A stretch of DNA of 64,000 bases from the NCBI RefSeq assembly GCF_907165205.1, contig NC_058197.1, positions 746,501-810,500 of the forward strand, in the 5' to 3' direction. Source of the DNA: Coccinella septempunctata (taxonomy: Eukaryota > Arthropoda > Insecta > Coleoptera > Coccinellidae). The stretch's first letter is position 1. Each line of letters opens with the position of its first letter. The position numbers and the translations under genes are program-made. The notes below the pieces were generated by a model. That model did not search any database. It was not told where the DNA came from and was given only the letters and a program-made list of their open reading frames with translations. Positions 51,792-62,828 of this stretch are shown piece by piece.

Positions 51792-52103
51792 AACCTGCCG
51801 AGATCTACTATTTGCATTGCAGTTCAAACTATTGTTAAAATACACATCTTTAAAATTCAAAGCAAAAAAGAATCAACAATACCCTTAGGAGCCTTGAGGG
51901 TTTTTCTTCTAAAATACATTTCATCAGGTATTCGAGATACGCTTCTCTTTGAATTTATAAGAATTTCGAAGAACTACATGGATACCTTTTCATCATTTTC
52001 AGATTTCTGAAGAAACTCCTTATAAGAAGCCCGAGTACCACATGAATACCACACCACACCACACCACATGTCTTGAACATTTGAAGCGTTCAAGATGAAA
52101 ATG
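51792..52103. other. No supported gene
   Basis: Short interval containing an ACACC/ACC-type simple repeat near 52055-52070; no gene. Confidence 0.4.
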
Positions 52104-52720
52104 TCACTTGTATTTTTTATACAATGTAAAGTAATGATCTTTAGTTTCAATTTCATTATTATTCATTATGACAATATCATTAAAAATATTAAAAGCATGA
52201 TCCACATTTTTGACATTACCCAACTGTTGCTTCCAATCTACCTTATGTAAGAGTTGACAAAAGTCCTGCACATTCAACTTTTTAAAGTCATACCTTTTGG
52301 AATTAGAAGAGAAGTTTTTGACAATAAGTGGGCATAGCGGCAGCTTTACAACAAGTCCTGGGTGATGCGGATCAATTGGCACCAGTGGGTCTTCATCAAG
52401 TTGCACTTTACAATTTAATCCATCTGATGATAAAACTAAGTCAAGCAGTCTATTCTTATGGTTTATCACATTATTATATTGTCTCATTTGACAATATTCA
52501 AGAAAACTGAAGAAACGGTTCTTCAAACGAGTACGGAGATTACTTTGATACAGAGTCTGAAGATCTGGAATATTGAAGTCACCCACAATTTTCACCCTGT
52601 CCATCTCCAAATTATTGCCTCCTGCAGTTCCGAACCATTTTCATCACCATTAACTCCCAACAAGTTTTTCGAATGGCTTATCATATATTTTCAATTAATT
52701 TTCAATTCAAGTAATTGAAA
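52104..52720 (-). pseudogene. LINE endonuclease fragment
   Basis: Minus-strand frame with KIVGDFNIPDLQTLY, RLLDLVLSSDG, DPLVPIDPHHPGLVV and FKKLNVQDFCQLLHKVDW: the C-terminal half of an APE-type LINE endonuclease plus the linker to the reverse transcriptase. It matches the Harbinger-nested LINE in motif order (GDFNIP...LLDLVL...HP). The catalytic N-terminal part and the reverse transcriptase are missing. Confidence 0.75.
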
Positions 52721-52839
52721 ATTCTAGAAGTAAAACACGTTGATGATCAAATGCCGATTGGCTCTAACGAGATTTTTTAGATGATTGTAGTGGAAGATGT
52801 TATTCTAAATGACTTAAGGATGTTATATTTTATAGAGGC

Positions 52840-52925
52840 TTGAAGGAGCAGTTGAAATAATACTGCGAAACGTCGCCGAATATAGAGTAAAAGAATCCAG
52901 TTGTTGTTTTTGTCCTATATCCTAC
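52840..52925 (+). mobile_element. PLE 3'-end relic
   Basis: AGGCTTGAAGGAGCAG...CTGCGAAACGTCGCC followed by an AT-rich end. Same block as other PLE 3' regions here. Confidence 0.45.
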
Positions 52926-52993
52926 AACACACTCAGACTTAATATCATAAATTTTTTTTTATCGATGAGAATGACAAACTAATTATTATATAA

Positions 52994-53245
52994 GGTGTAT
53001 TTCTGCAAATATATATTCTTTAAGCTTCCTATTAAAACGTTTTCGGCTACTATGGGGTAACCATCTTCAATACCAATGTCAATGAAGAGTATCTAAAATA
53101 GTGAAAATTAACATCGAGGTGGTAGAAGTTCATATTTTCTACCATCACTGCACAATTCAGATAATGGGCATATTTGTGGAATAAACTCATAGTAGCCGAA
53201 AACGTGAAAGCTTGAAGAATATATACTTGCAGAAATACACCCTAA
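52994..53245. mobile_element. MITE with ~50-bp inverted repeats
   Basis: AGGTGTATTTCTGCAAATAT at the left pairs with the right end GCAGAAATACACC, and inside these GTTTTCGGCTACTA pairs with TAGTAGCCGAAAAC. About 250 bp, non-coding. Confidence 0.65.
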
Positions 53246-53339
53246 TGAATTTCATTTTAATCAGGAAAAAAAGAATGACCCGTTGACAAAAGGGTAACCA
53301 TCTAGCTCACAAAGGGTAGGTTCTTCACCCTCGTAATAT

Positions 53340-53646
53340 ATTTTTATAAACATTTATGTCATGCGCCAAATCCCCACTAGAATCGTTATTAGTACAATTG
53401 TACTCAATATGAAAATCAGTGGTATTGTAGCAATCAAAGAGATTAAAAGTGATACGTCAAGTCAGATCGTTTTTCAATCATTGCTAAATTTATATCACCA
53501 TACATTACAACCCTCAATTTAAAACCAATTTTCAATTGTAACTGAGGGGCGACAGGTAATTTGAATGCCTGATGATTTAAGACAATATCGAAATAAAGGT
53601 GGGCTTCTTTCTTTTCTTTTGAAGGTCTGAACCAAGAAGGAAACAA
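53340..53646 (-). pseudogene. Possible LINE endonuclease relic
   Basis: Minus-strand FDIVLNHQAFKL...VVMYGDINLAMIEK has the GDxN block of LINE endonucleases followed by stops. The similarity is short and may be misleading. Confidence 0.25.
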
Positions 53647-54183
53647 TTAAAAATAGAAGAATAAGCTAACCCTATACATATTAATAATTTTTATATTTAC
53701 AACTTTTCTTCTCCACATATCTACTAGATACTAGACTATCGTAATTTTTGTCTTTAAATACTCAGCCTAACTCTAAATCTCTATCTATCTAACAATGCTT
53801 CACACTTTATATTTAAATCGAAAATTTTCGAGAAGTTATAAAAATTAATTCAACAATGACAACAAAATTGACTTAATGTAAAATATGTTCAATTATCAAT
53901 GCGCATTAGGCAAGTTAAAAAGACAGAAAAGCAATGAAAGATTTACCTTGAAACATAAAAATGAAAATTCCAATTAAAGATTGGTTTGATCTATACTTGG
54001 GAATGGATTTTCGGTTCAATGAAAATAAGATTACTACAAAATTCAGTTGATCAAAACGTGTTTTTCACAATGTGGCTCCTCAATGAAGTGAAATCTAAAT
54101 TTCAAATAAGTTTTCAACAAATATTGTAACCTGAAGAAGACTTCACACCGTTAGCAAAATGATCGTTGAATTCTTAAGATGTA
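53647..54183. other. No supported gene
   Basis: AT-rich interval, no feature seen. Confidence 0.4.
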
Positions 54184-54900
54184 TTGTTAGCTCTCTATTG
54201 TTACCACTTTTATATAATACTGGAGAATTGCATCCTCAAATACGCTGATGATACAGCACTCATAACGCACAGCAAGATTCTGAAATATACTATGGAGAAC
54301 TTGAAAAACCTATCTAAAAAAATCAGGACATGGACGAAAAAATGGAGAATACTACCGAAAATTGACCAATCTAAACTAATAATATTTTTTCACAAAATAT
54401 CAGACGACTCACACATCAGTCAAAATGCGAAAACACAATTTAATACCAGCCAACAAACAAAATACTCAGGAATTACAGTATATAATGAGGCATGAATCAC
54501 GCTACAGCTTCAAGAATCTACCAAACCATATACTGACCGATATTAGAATATGGACATCTGACATATTATAAAAACAGTAGAAGACCCACTTCTAAAAATA
54601 TCGAAGTACGAGAACGCAGTAGCATGATAACACTGAGTCAAATACGCCATCCAACGAATCCACTGTATAATCCACTATATGAAATGCTCTAAGAAAATAT
54701 GAGGATAGATCCAAGCCTAAGTAGATTTCAAACCTTAAGAAAGACACTTGTGAGCAGACCAAGCAACTTCCAAATCCCTCAACCCGCAGTTCTTCAAGAT
54801 CCGATCCATAAAAAACAAAAGAAGAAAAAATACCCCATTCAACTACTAATGGATGCAGAAAGGGTTATGTCTACATAAAATGTAGATTGCGGAAAGACGC
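54184..54900 (+). pseudogene. LINE reverse transcriptase relic around YADD
   Basis: LKYADDTALITHSKIL followed by NLSKKIRTWTKKWRILPKID and a KYSGITV motif: the catalytic YADD and the downstream palm/thumb of a Jockey-type reverse transcriptase. After 54495 only scattered, stop-filled similarity can be followed. Inactive. Confidence 0.65.
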
Positions 54901-55435
54901 AAGTGATTAGACATTTGCTGCAGCAATGAATATATTTTCTTCTTATTCTTCTTCCAGTATTAATTATTATCAATTTTGTTTGATTTTTTATTTCCATTCG
55001 ATGTAATATTTTCTCGCCCTCAATTCGTATCAATCTCTGAGCGACTGACTTTGTTGTAACTTCGACTTCACTATGGAATTATAACCTTGAATCAATGGTA
55101 GTAATACAACATTTTCCAGAAATATCTATGAAAACTGTTTAAATACAAAAATCTGAACATCTGAACATTTGAGATTGTAGGCAGAGAAATAAGGAGAATT
55201 ATTAAGAATCCGATAATCGAATAGAAATAAGTAGGAAACCCCTTATATTTTGAAAATTTTACCTCTGAATAAGATATGAAAAGATAGATTTCAACTCTTA
55301 CTAACAAATCTGAAGGAGAGTGCCGATGAGACGTGTGTCGAAATGACGCAATTGAGAAATAACCCAAGGTAAGATATATTCATGATTGTTGTTTACATCA
55401 TGGATATTGTTACTTGAAATCGATGGTAATAATTG
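54901..55435. other. No supported gene
   Basis: No coding or RNA feature is supported in this AT-rich interval. Confidence 0.4.
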
Positions 55436-55949
55436 TTAGAGAGAAATACCTACAAGAAGTGAGAGGTGAGCTTGGAACATTTGTTATAAATGCAACATAA
55501 AATTTCAACAATACCTTTGAGCATTAGTACTCAATGACAATAGGAAATATTGAAAAAACACAAGGAGATCCATGTAAATATCAACGAGAAACGGGAGAAC
55601 CTGAAAATATTGAATAAAAAAAATGTGCCAGATGATGTAAAAGACCATTTCTCCATGATCGACGAGAAACGGAGAACACCTCAAAACCTTATAGACGAAA
55701 AAAAAGGCCGGAGGATGTAAGAGAGCAAGATAACTTTTCAAAGAAGAAGAATATAAATATGAAGAGAAATATCTACTAGAAGTAAGAGAAAGGGTCGATT
55801 GAACATTTGTTATAAATGCAACATGAAATTTCAACAATAACTTTGAACATTAATACTCAATGACAATACGAAATATTGAAAAACCACAAGGAGATCCATG
55901 TAAATATCAAAGAGAAACGGGAGAACCTCAAAATATTGAATAAAAAAAA

Positions 55950-56866
55950 ATGAACTGATGATAAGTCAAATCGGAAATTCTGTTGCATTCCGTTCTACGG
56001 GGGTATCTCATATAAAATTGCCAACGTAGTAAAGCAGGTAGAGGACACTAGAGTGGCTTTCAAATCCCAGAATACCCTACACCAATCCAGTCAGGAACAA
56101 GAGCCCAATCGACATGTTGGACAAACCGGGCGTTTATAGATTGGAATGTGGTGAACCAGGTTGTAATGTCGTTTATGTGGGGAGAAGCGGCAGATCCAAG
56201 GACCAAAGAACATCTGGCTAGTGCAAATAACCCAAATAATGACAAATCAATTTTTGATTGTCATTTAAGAGAAGAAAAACACAAGTTTGATTTAGAGGAG
56301 AACACTCATCTAATTCATCACTGCGAATTCAACCACAGACAAGAAATTCTAGAAGAAGTGGAAATTTACAAACATCTCAAGAGTACAGAATACAAAGCGT
56401 TAAATTAGATGTTGACGAACAACATAAAGGACACTTATAAACTCTTATATTGATTCTCTCGGCCGACGCCACTGTTCTCGCTTAAGAGAAGAAGAGCAGG
56501 AACCTGTCTGCGCGAATGTAGTTTTTCGTCTTCCGTTTGTGTTTTGTTTATCTGTCATATCTTTCATTTAATATGCTCACTTGATCTAGATCCGATTTTG
56601 TGTGTACTTTTTGGCTTTTACCTTTTGATTGATATGTTTTTTACCGTATGACTCTAGAACCTAAAATCGTAAGTTTTGCATTGTAGGTTATTTATTTTGT
56701 TTATTTCTTTGTTAGCAAACTTTGTTAGAAATTTTCCAACTAAAACCTCAATCGGTATTTCAGAGTCCCTTGGTTTGATAATGGCGATTAGCCGAAACAT
56801 GTCACCGGATGATTAAATAAATGGTTCCACAAACAGAAGTGCTTAAAAGACTTTTCCTTTTGCTTC
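55950..56866 (+). mobile_element. 5'-truncated PLE fragment in the satellite
   Basis: The satellite is cut at an A-run (AAAAAAAAATG), which is present on both sides of the insertion as a possible short duplication. The insert ends with GGCGATTAGCCGAAACATGTCACCGG and an A-rich terminus, like other PLE 3' ends. Confidence 0.6.
56117..56408 (+). pseudogene. PLE GIY-YIG nuclease relic
   Basis: KPGVYRLECGEPGCNVVYVG gives both halves of the GIY-YIG motif with the Cys pair common in PLEs. After one frameshift the text continues as TKEHLASANNPNNDKSIFD, ENTHLIHHCEFNHRQEILEE and ends at 56408. The reverse transcriptase is missing. This family differs from the other two PLEs in the window. Confidence 0.7.
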
Positions 56867-58802
56867 AAAAAAAAATGTGCCAGATGATGTAAAAGACCAT
56901 TTCTCCATGATCGACGAGAAACGGAGAACACCTCAAAACCTTATAGACGAAAAAAAAGGCCCGAGGATGTAAGAGAGCAGGATAACCTTTCAAAGAAGAA
57001 GAATATAAATATGAAGAGAAAAATCTACAAGAAGTAAGAGAAAGGGTCGATTGAACATTTGTTATAAATGCAACATGAAATTTCAACAACAATTTTGAAC
57101 ATTAATACTCAATGACAATACAAAATATTGAAAAACCACAAGGAGATCCATGTAAATATCAACGAGAAACGGGAGAACCTCAAAATATTGAATAAAAAAA
57201 AATGTGCCAGATGATGTAAAAGACCATTTCTCCATGATCGACGAGAAACGGAGAACACCTCAAAACCTTATAGACGAAAAAAAAAGGCCGAAGGATGTAA
57301 GAGAGCAGGATAACTTTTCAAAGAAGAAGAATATAAATATGAAGAGAAATATCTACAAGAAGTAAGAGTCGATTGAACATTTGTTATAAATGCAACATGA
57401 AATTTCAACAATAACTTTGAGCATTCATACTCAATGACAATACGAAATATTGAAAAACCACAAGGAGATCCATGTAAATATCAACGGGAGAACCTCAAAA
57501 TATTGAATAAAAAAAAATGTGCCAGATGATGTAAAAGGCCATTTCTCCATGATCGACGAGAAACAGAGAACACCTCAAAACCTTATAGACGAAAAAAAAA
57601 GGCCGGAGGATGTAAGAGAGCAGGATAACTTTTCAAAGAAGAAGAATATAAATATGAAGAGAAATATCTACAAGAAGTAAGAGAAAGGGTCGATTGAACA
57701 TTTGTTATAAATGCAACATGAAATTTCAACAACAATTTTGAACATTAATACTCAATGACAATACAAAATATTGAAAAACCACAAGGAGATCCATGTAAAT
57801 ATCAACGAGAAACGGGAGAACCTCAAAATATTGAATAAATAAAAATGTGCCAGATGATGTAAAAGACCATTTCTCCATGATCGACGAGAAACGGAGAACA
57901 CCTCAAAACCTTATAGACGAAAAAAAGGCCGGAGGATGTAAGAGAGCAGGATAACTTTTCAAAGAAGAAGAATATAAATATGAAGAGAAATATCTACAAG
58001 AAGTAAGAGTCGATTGAACATTTGTTATAAATGCAACATGAAATTTCAACAATAACTTTGAGCATTCATACTCAATGACAATACGAAATATTGAAAAACC
58101 ACAAGGAGATCCATGTAAATATCAACGGGAGAACCTCAAAATATTGAATAAAAAAAAATGTGCCAGATGATGTAAAAGGCCATTTCTCCATGATCGACGA
58201 GAAACGGAGAACACCTCAAAACCTTATAGACGAAAAAAAAAGGCCGGAGGATGTAAGAGAGCAGGATAACTTTTCAAAGAAGAAGAATATAAATATGAAG
58301 AGAAATATCTACAAGAAGTAAGAGAAAGGGTCGATTGAATATTTGTTATAAATGCAACATGAAATTTCAACAATTTTGAACATTAATACTCAATGACAAT
58401 ACAAAATATTGAAAAACCACAAGGAGATCCATGTAAATATCAACGAGAAACAGGAGAACCTCAAAATATTGAATAAAAAAAAATGTGCCAGATGATGTAA
58501 AAGACCATTTCTCCATGATCGACGAGAAACGGAGAACACCTCAAAACCTTATAGACGAAAAAAAAGGCCGGAGGATGTAAGAGAACAGGATAACTTTTCA
58601 AAGAAGAAGAATATAAATATGAAGAGAAATATCTACAAGAAGTAAGAGTCGATTGAACATTTGTTATAAATGCAACATGAAATTTCAACAATACCATTGT
58701 GTATTAATACTCAATGACAATACTCAATTGAAAGAAAACAAGGAGATCCATGTTAACATCAAAGAGAAACGAAGAAAACCTCAAAATATTCTATAAAAAA
58801 AG

Positions 58803-58935
58803 CTGTATTCGGGTTCGGCTTTCTGACAGTCCGAGAATTGTTCTAGGACTGCGCAAAACTGTTGCGCCCTAGTATTAAATCCTCTGCGCAGTTCTAGAAC
58901 CATTCTCGGACTGTCCGAAAGCCGAACCCGAATAC
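58803..58935. mobile_element. Palindromic Harbinger-type MITE, ~133 bp
   Basis: TGTATTCGGGTTCGGCTTTC at the left and GAAAGCCGAACCCGAATACA at the right are perfect inverted repeats, extended inward by GACAGTCCGAGAAT...ATTCTCGGACTGTC. The ends match those of the Harbinger element at 25390-31610, so that type of transposase probably mobilised it. Confidence 0.75.
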
Positions 58936-59114
58936 ATTGAAAATGAACCAGATGATGTGAAACAGATTGAGTGTACGATGTTAGCTTGAAACGGCCAATC
59001 CTACACACCACCCGGGTATTTTCCTTTGTTACCCTTTTTTACCCTGCTTTCCTAAACCGTACCGCCCGAGTTCTTGGAGATTATGCATTAGCTTCAAACG
59101 GTCCGCATCTCTCC
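58936..59114. other. No supported gene
   Basis: Short unassigned sequence between the MITE and the direct repeat upstream of lin-28. Confidence 0.35.
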
Positions 59115-59233
59115 TGGAATTCCTCAGTGAAAAATTCTTGAAAATTATTCGCGTTTTTAATCACGTGATATAATACCGTTTCAACGTGGAGCTAGCCGTA
59201 CGCTATCAAAATATTCTTGAATAAATGGCGTCA
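59115..59233 (+). repeat. Direct duplication flanking lin-28, upstream copy
   Basis: AGCCGTACGCTATCAAAATA and about 40 bp around it recur at 60405-60508 with a few substitutions; weaker similarity extends upstream. The lin-28 exons lie between the copies. Confidence 0.6.
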
Positions 59234-59819
59234 AAGGGTTGAAATGAAAAAAATATAAAACTCCAACCATTTATTGGTAGGCATTATATTTGTTCCGTGA
59301 TACATAAACGAATTCATATATGCTGTTCCTTGCATAGCGATCTAAAGCACGCCTCTGCCATAGTCACCCAACCGGCAGGTATTATAGCAAAAAATACCAA
59401 AACTACCCTCGCAAGCCGAAACCCTTATTTCGTATCCTCAAACGGGCCATTGTCACCGGTGAAAACGTATAATCGCACTTCTATTTTATATAGAGGTTTT
59501 CTTACCTGGCCTTGTTAACTTGGACTAGTATCACGAAGAACACAAGTTGGCCAGTAACGTTAGACTCTGAAATAGACCAATTATGAAAAAATGTTATAAT
59601 GGTTTTCCTTCCATGGGATTGAAAATTTCAGAAAAATGGTTGATATAAACGCTACAGAGCATTTAATTTCGCAAGACTAGATGACAGACTAGATGCAAAT
59701 ATTTCGGACTACCAGTTTTCCTCAAACAAGACCTTAAAGTGTGACCAATATTGAAATTAGCTGCTTCAGCCACTGGAAGAACATCTAGTCAACAAATCAA
59801 GATTTAAATTCTCTTCTAG
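59234..59819. other. Probable lin-28 upstream intron or flank
   Basis: A 73-codon frame at 59297-59518 has no recognisable similarity. The polypyrimidine tract and AG at 59805-59819 form the acceptor of the first lin-28 exon seen. Confidence 0.35.
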
Positions 59820-60347
59820 GTTCTGAAGGTGGAAGTGCAAGCCAGGGTGGTTCCGAGACTAGTTTTGGGAGAAGGCGAGGAAAGTGCAAATGGTTAAATG
59901 TTGCCGAAGGATGGGGTTTCATCACTCCCGACGATGGTGGCCAGGATATGTTTGTGCATCAGGTAAAAAAAGTGAAACTTTTATACATATATCTATACAC
60001 AACTGATGAGTTGAAAAAGTAAAATTATAAAAGGAAGTTTTGAAGGAGATTTTGAATATACCAAATAAACGTTTTCTTCCTTTGAGTTTGAATCATGAAT
60101 AAATGAAGAAATGTTTTCAAGGTGTTACAACTGTGGCCAATTCGCCAACCACATAGCAGCAAAATGCTCCTTTGGGCCTCAGCCCAGAAGATGCCACAAC
60201 TGCAGCAGCGAGGATCATCTGATAGCCGACTGTCCTTCAAAAACCGAACAAAAGACTGATTCGATTGATTCGACCAAAAACGGAGATACTCCTAAAAAGG
60301 AAGACGGAACAACCGTACCCTCCGCTCCAGAAAAAACGGGGGATTAG
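59820..60347 (+). CDS. lin-28: lin-28 homologue, two exons, middle exon missing
   Basis: Exon 59820-59962 encodes a Gly/Ser-rich lead and the first half of the cold-shock domain: GRRRGKCKWLNVAEGWGFIT, then PDDGGQDMFVHQ with the RNP-type aromatic residues. Exon 60122-60344 encodes the two CCHC knuckles CYNCGQFANHIAAKC and CHNCSSEDHLIADC, then an acidic/Ser-rich tail ending at TAG 60345-60347. LIN-28 binds let-7 precursors and mRNAs in the cytoplasm to control developmental timing. The exons do not join in phase (exon one ends in phase 0, exon two needs two bases before it), and the 159 bp between them holds nothing resembling the second half of the cold-shock domain. So an internal exon, and the N-terminal exon, are absent here: deletion, assembly error or pseudogene. 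Both exons are themselves free of lesions. Confidence 0.85.
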
Positions 60348-60404
60348 ATTCCTAATCTTCGCTCATTTTGAAGAGAATTGAAGAATCAATTCAATGCCTG
60401 ATGA

Positions 60405-60508
60405 GAAAATGTCATGGAGAGATTTCATCAGAAAATTCTTCAAATCTTTCATACTACGGTTCCAATATGGAGCCAGCCGTACGCTATCAAAATATTCTTA
60501 AATAAATG
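60405..60508 (+). repeat. Direct duplication flanking lin-28, downstream copy
   Basis: Second copy of the 59115-59233 sequence (AGCCGTACGCTATCAAAATA), directly followed by a LINE endonuclease fragment. Confidence 0.6.
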
Positions 60509-61155
60509 GTTTAACAATGAAACCAACTAGGGGTGGAGGCGTGCTCCTGGCAGCTCATAATAGACTGAATGCAGTTCGGGTTGATTTTCCGAATTTACGA
60601 AGTGTTATTCCCTCGATTGACATGGTATGGTGTAGGGTTAAATTGAAGTCAACTTATTTATTTGTAGTTGTAGTTTATATACCGCCAACTACTGATACTA
60701 GTGATTATGAAGTTTTACTTGATATATTGTCTTCGCAGAATGTTCTATTGGACAAGCATTTGATCATTGTTGGTGACTTTAATGCCCCATTGTATGTGGA
60801 AGATTCTCTTGATGATTGTAGAAGTAGAGCTTTAAAGATGTTCTCGCAAATGTTAGATCTCAAACAGGTAAACCACATTTTAAATTGTAATAGTAGATTG
60901 CTGGATCTTGTTTTTTCTGATGCTCACTGTATTCTTGCTGATGATGCCTTCTCTCTCGTTAACGTTGATCCTTATCATCCACCTATTCATTTCAACTACA
61001 AGGCTGAGATCATGCGTGGTGGAAATTTTGGTGTAAGTAATAATAATTCCCCTTAAGAATTTAACTTTAGGAAAGCTAATTTTGTTACAATGTATGAGAT
61101 GATGTTCAATGCTGAATGGTGCGATGTTTTATCAGTTGGAGATGTCCCAGATGTG
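60509..61155 (+). pseudogene. LINE endonuclease fragment
   Basis: GGGVLLAAHNRL, VWCRVKLKSTYLFVVVVYIP, LIIVGDFNAPL, RLLDLVFSDA and NVDPYHPPIHF are successive blocks of an APE-type LINE endonuclease; after one stop at 61054-61056 the linker NFRKANFVTMYEMMFNAEW follows. It ends abruptly near 61155, where a different element begins. The first endonuclease block and the reverse transcriptase are missing. Confidence 0.8.
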
Positions 61156-61705
61156 AAAGTGTTTGGTAAACTGCATAGCTACAGTGCATTTCCATTTGAA
61201 AATTTTATGCAAGTTCTAAAAGACATGGTGAATAACCCAGCGGAAATCATGAAAAGATTGTCTGAAATGATGAAAATTCCACTTGCAAAAAAAAAAGGAG
61301 GTATGAAGTGTGAACGTTCTCGTAATGATGGCCCTACTATAGAAGAATACTCTATCCAATGTGAGTGAGGTCAGATTTGACTATTTCACTATCAATATGC
61401 AAAAGTCAGGGGATTCATTTCGTTCACTGAAAAATGGAAACATAATGAAAGTTATCAATTTACTTTCAAAGAAGTACCTTTGTATCAAAAAGTATTTAGA
61501 GAAACTTCTGATTATTTTGCTCGTCCATATAGTTCGTGGGATTCATCAGACATTCAAGTTTATTTTGTGAGAAAAGAAAGCTCATTACAAGTAAGAACTT
61601 TGGACAATATTTCAAGAAAAATGGTCGCTTTTCAACGTGATGATGATTATATCGAAGAGTATGAACTCTTTGGTTATATCGTATTCCTCTTTCTGCATGA
61701 TTAAT
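61156..61705 (+). pseudogene. TE-derived gene fragment, perhaps CACTA-like
   Basis: GKLHSYSAFPFENFMQVLKD followed by NNPAEIMKRLSEMMK resembles the block (L-S-SAFxFEN-M..LK) seen in a family of insect CACTA/EnSpm-like transposon proteins. After shifts the text continues as RSLKNGNIMKV and YQKVFRETSDYFARPYSSWD, ending near 61705. At least two frameshifts are present. The class is tentative; the function would be that of a transposon accessory or transposase C-terminus. Confidence 0.4.
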
Positions 61706-61944
61706 ATTCAAAACATTATTTTTTATTGAATCAATGGGACTGGCAGAATTTTTATAATTCATTCTATAGGGCATTTCGGATCAGCCGACTTTGATAGGAC
61801 CGCTGAGGGGTACACAAGTGTTGGTTAGGTTCATAATGTGATTTCGAGTGGTTTTTATAAATCCTTATCGATTTTCTGAGAAAATTGATAAGGTTCAAAC
61901 TCAAGGGAGAGGTAGCCGAGGATTCATTTCTTTCTTTCTTTTAT
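61706..61944. other. No supported gene
   Basis: Nothing recognisable. Confidence 0.35.
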
Positions 61945-62200
61945 AGAATGCCTAAATTTCATGGTCTCAAATACCATCAAATTAGAAATGAGCAAATTAT
62001 CAAATTAAACAAGTAACTCAATGTACAAGTGTCTACAGATGCTGAGACTACATCTAACAAATGGATTGTAAATTTTTCTGATCTGTCCATACCGAAAAAT
62101 GTTCAGTGTCCTCTCAGCATGGGTCATCAGTTCAAACTTCCTTATACCAACTCAATACCGTTAATGAAAATACTTGACGGTAAGGCCCATCAGCCCGCTA
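61945..62200 (+). pseudogene. PLE N-terminal domain fragment
   Basis: KFHGLKYHQIRNEQIIKLNK, a stop, then NKWIVNFSDLSIPKNVQCPL and LSMGHQFKLPY. This resembles the N-terminal block of Penelope proteins (W-VNLS---IP--V---L--G--F--P), which lies before the reverse transcriptase. The remainder is lost at about 62200, where Gypsy-like sequence starts. Confidence 0.5.
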
Positions 62201-62398
62201 CCACCAACGCCTCCACCACCACCAACTCCTGGAGGAGTTGGGCAGGATGCTGTCCGAGCTACCTTCACGAAAACGAAATGAATGATATTTTTTCTTTTTT
62301 TTTCTTCTCCTCTTTTATATTTATTCACTCTGTTGTCTGCATTATAGCAACGTCTAGCAGTTCTGGTTCTTTTCTAAGTCCCTTACTCAACCGATTTC

Positions 62399-62731
62399 AG
62401 GAGAAATGAGAAACGGGATCCTGCTGCTCCACAAGGAGGAGGATTCGAAGTAGGAGGAAAAAGCTCCGCCAAAACCGAGGAAAGATACCCGCTTTGTTGG
62501 AGGTGTGGCTATCTCGGCCATGACCGCCGCACATCCCCAAGAACCACAGTAAGCTTCAGTTCTCGGTGTGGACTGGTTGGAATCCTTTCCAGGAGATGTG
62601 GGTGTCCAAATCCTATGAACCTGATCGGAAAGGAGGAGGAGACTTCAAGGCCACGCACCACATCCCAGGGTATCCAGTGCGACTTAATCAGAATGACGGA
62701 GTCACGATCCACGATGTGGAATGTAGAATAA
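62399..62731 (+). pseudogene. Env-position zinc-knuckle ORF of a second Gypsy element
   Basis: A frame open from a TTTCAG acceptor-like site to TAA 62729-62731 contains LCWRCGYLGHDRR and FSSRCGLVGILSRRCGC, homologous in order to the third ORF at 20837-21451. The last Cys of the CCHC knuckle and the first Cys of the second segment are lost, and there is no in-frame ATG near the start, so it is decayed. Its position just before a polypurine tract and LTR start is the same as in the first element, showing that this extra ORF is a conserved trait of the family. Confidence 0.6.
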
Positions 62732-62813
62732 ATTTTGTTAATGAATAATTCTTCCATTTCTGTTTGTTTTCAGAACTAACGAAAAGAGAAAACTCGTTTT
62801 ATTGTTTCTAGCC

Positions 62814-62828
62814 GAAGAAGGAGGGGGA
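62814..62828 (+). promoter_or_regulatory. Polypurine tract of the second Gypsy element
   Basis: GAAGAAGGAGGGGGA directly before TGTAACGAAACTATAAAT. Compare GCAGAGGGGGG before TGTGACGAAC in the first element. Confidence 0.65.

Larger units (their letters stand above)
55436..58770 (-). repeat. ~320-bp satellite in A-B dimers, broken by a PLE fragment
   Basis: ACAAGGAGATCCATGTAAAT recurs at 55561, 55887, 57138, 57461, 57782, 58102, 58420 and, diverged, 58739, giving periods of 318-326 bp. Two monomer types alternate: one with GAGAAAGGGTCGATTG, the next lacking AAAGGG (GAGTCGATTG); linked variants GAGAAACGGGAG and the shorter ACGGGAG alternate as well. The array thus has a higher-order period of about 640 bp. 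Minus-strand frames of 75-110 codons in it are by-products. A PLE fragment interrupts it at about 55950-56866. Confidence 0.85.

Noticed and set aside
55505..55837. 110-codon minus-strand frame, repeated in later satellite units
   Set aside because: A product of the satellite monomer; length and sequence vary with repeat copies, with no domain.
60517..61056. Endonuclease-like frame considered as a host nuclease
   Set aside because: Block order and the GDFN and HPP motifs are those of LINE endonucleases, and it is truncated next to other TE fragments.
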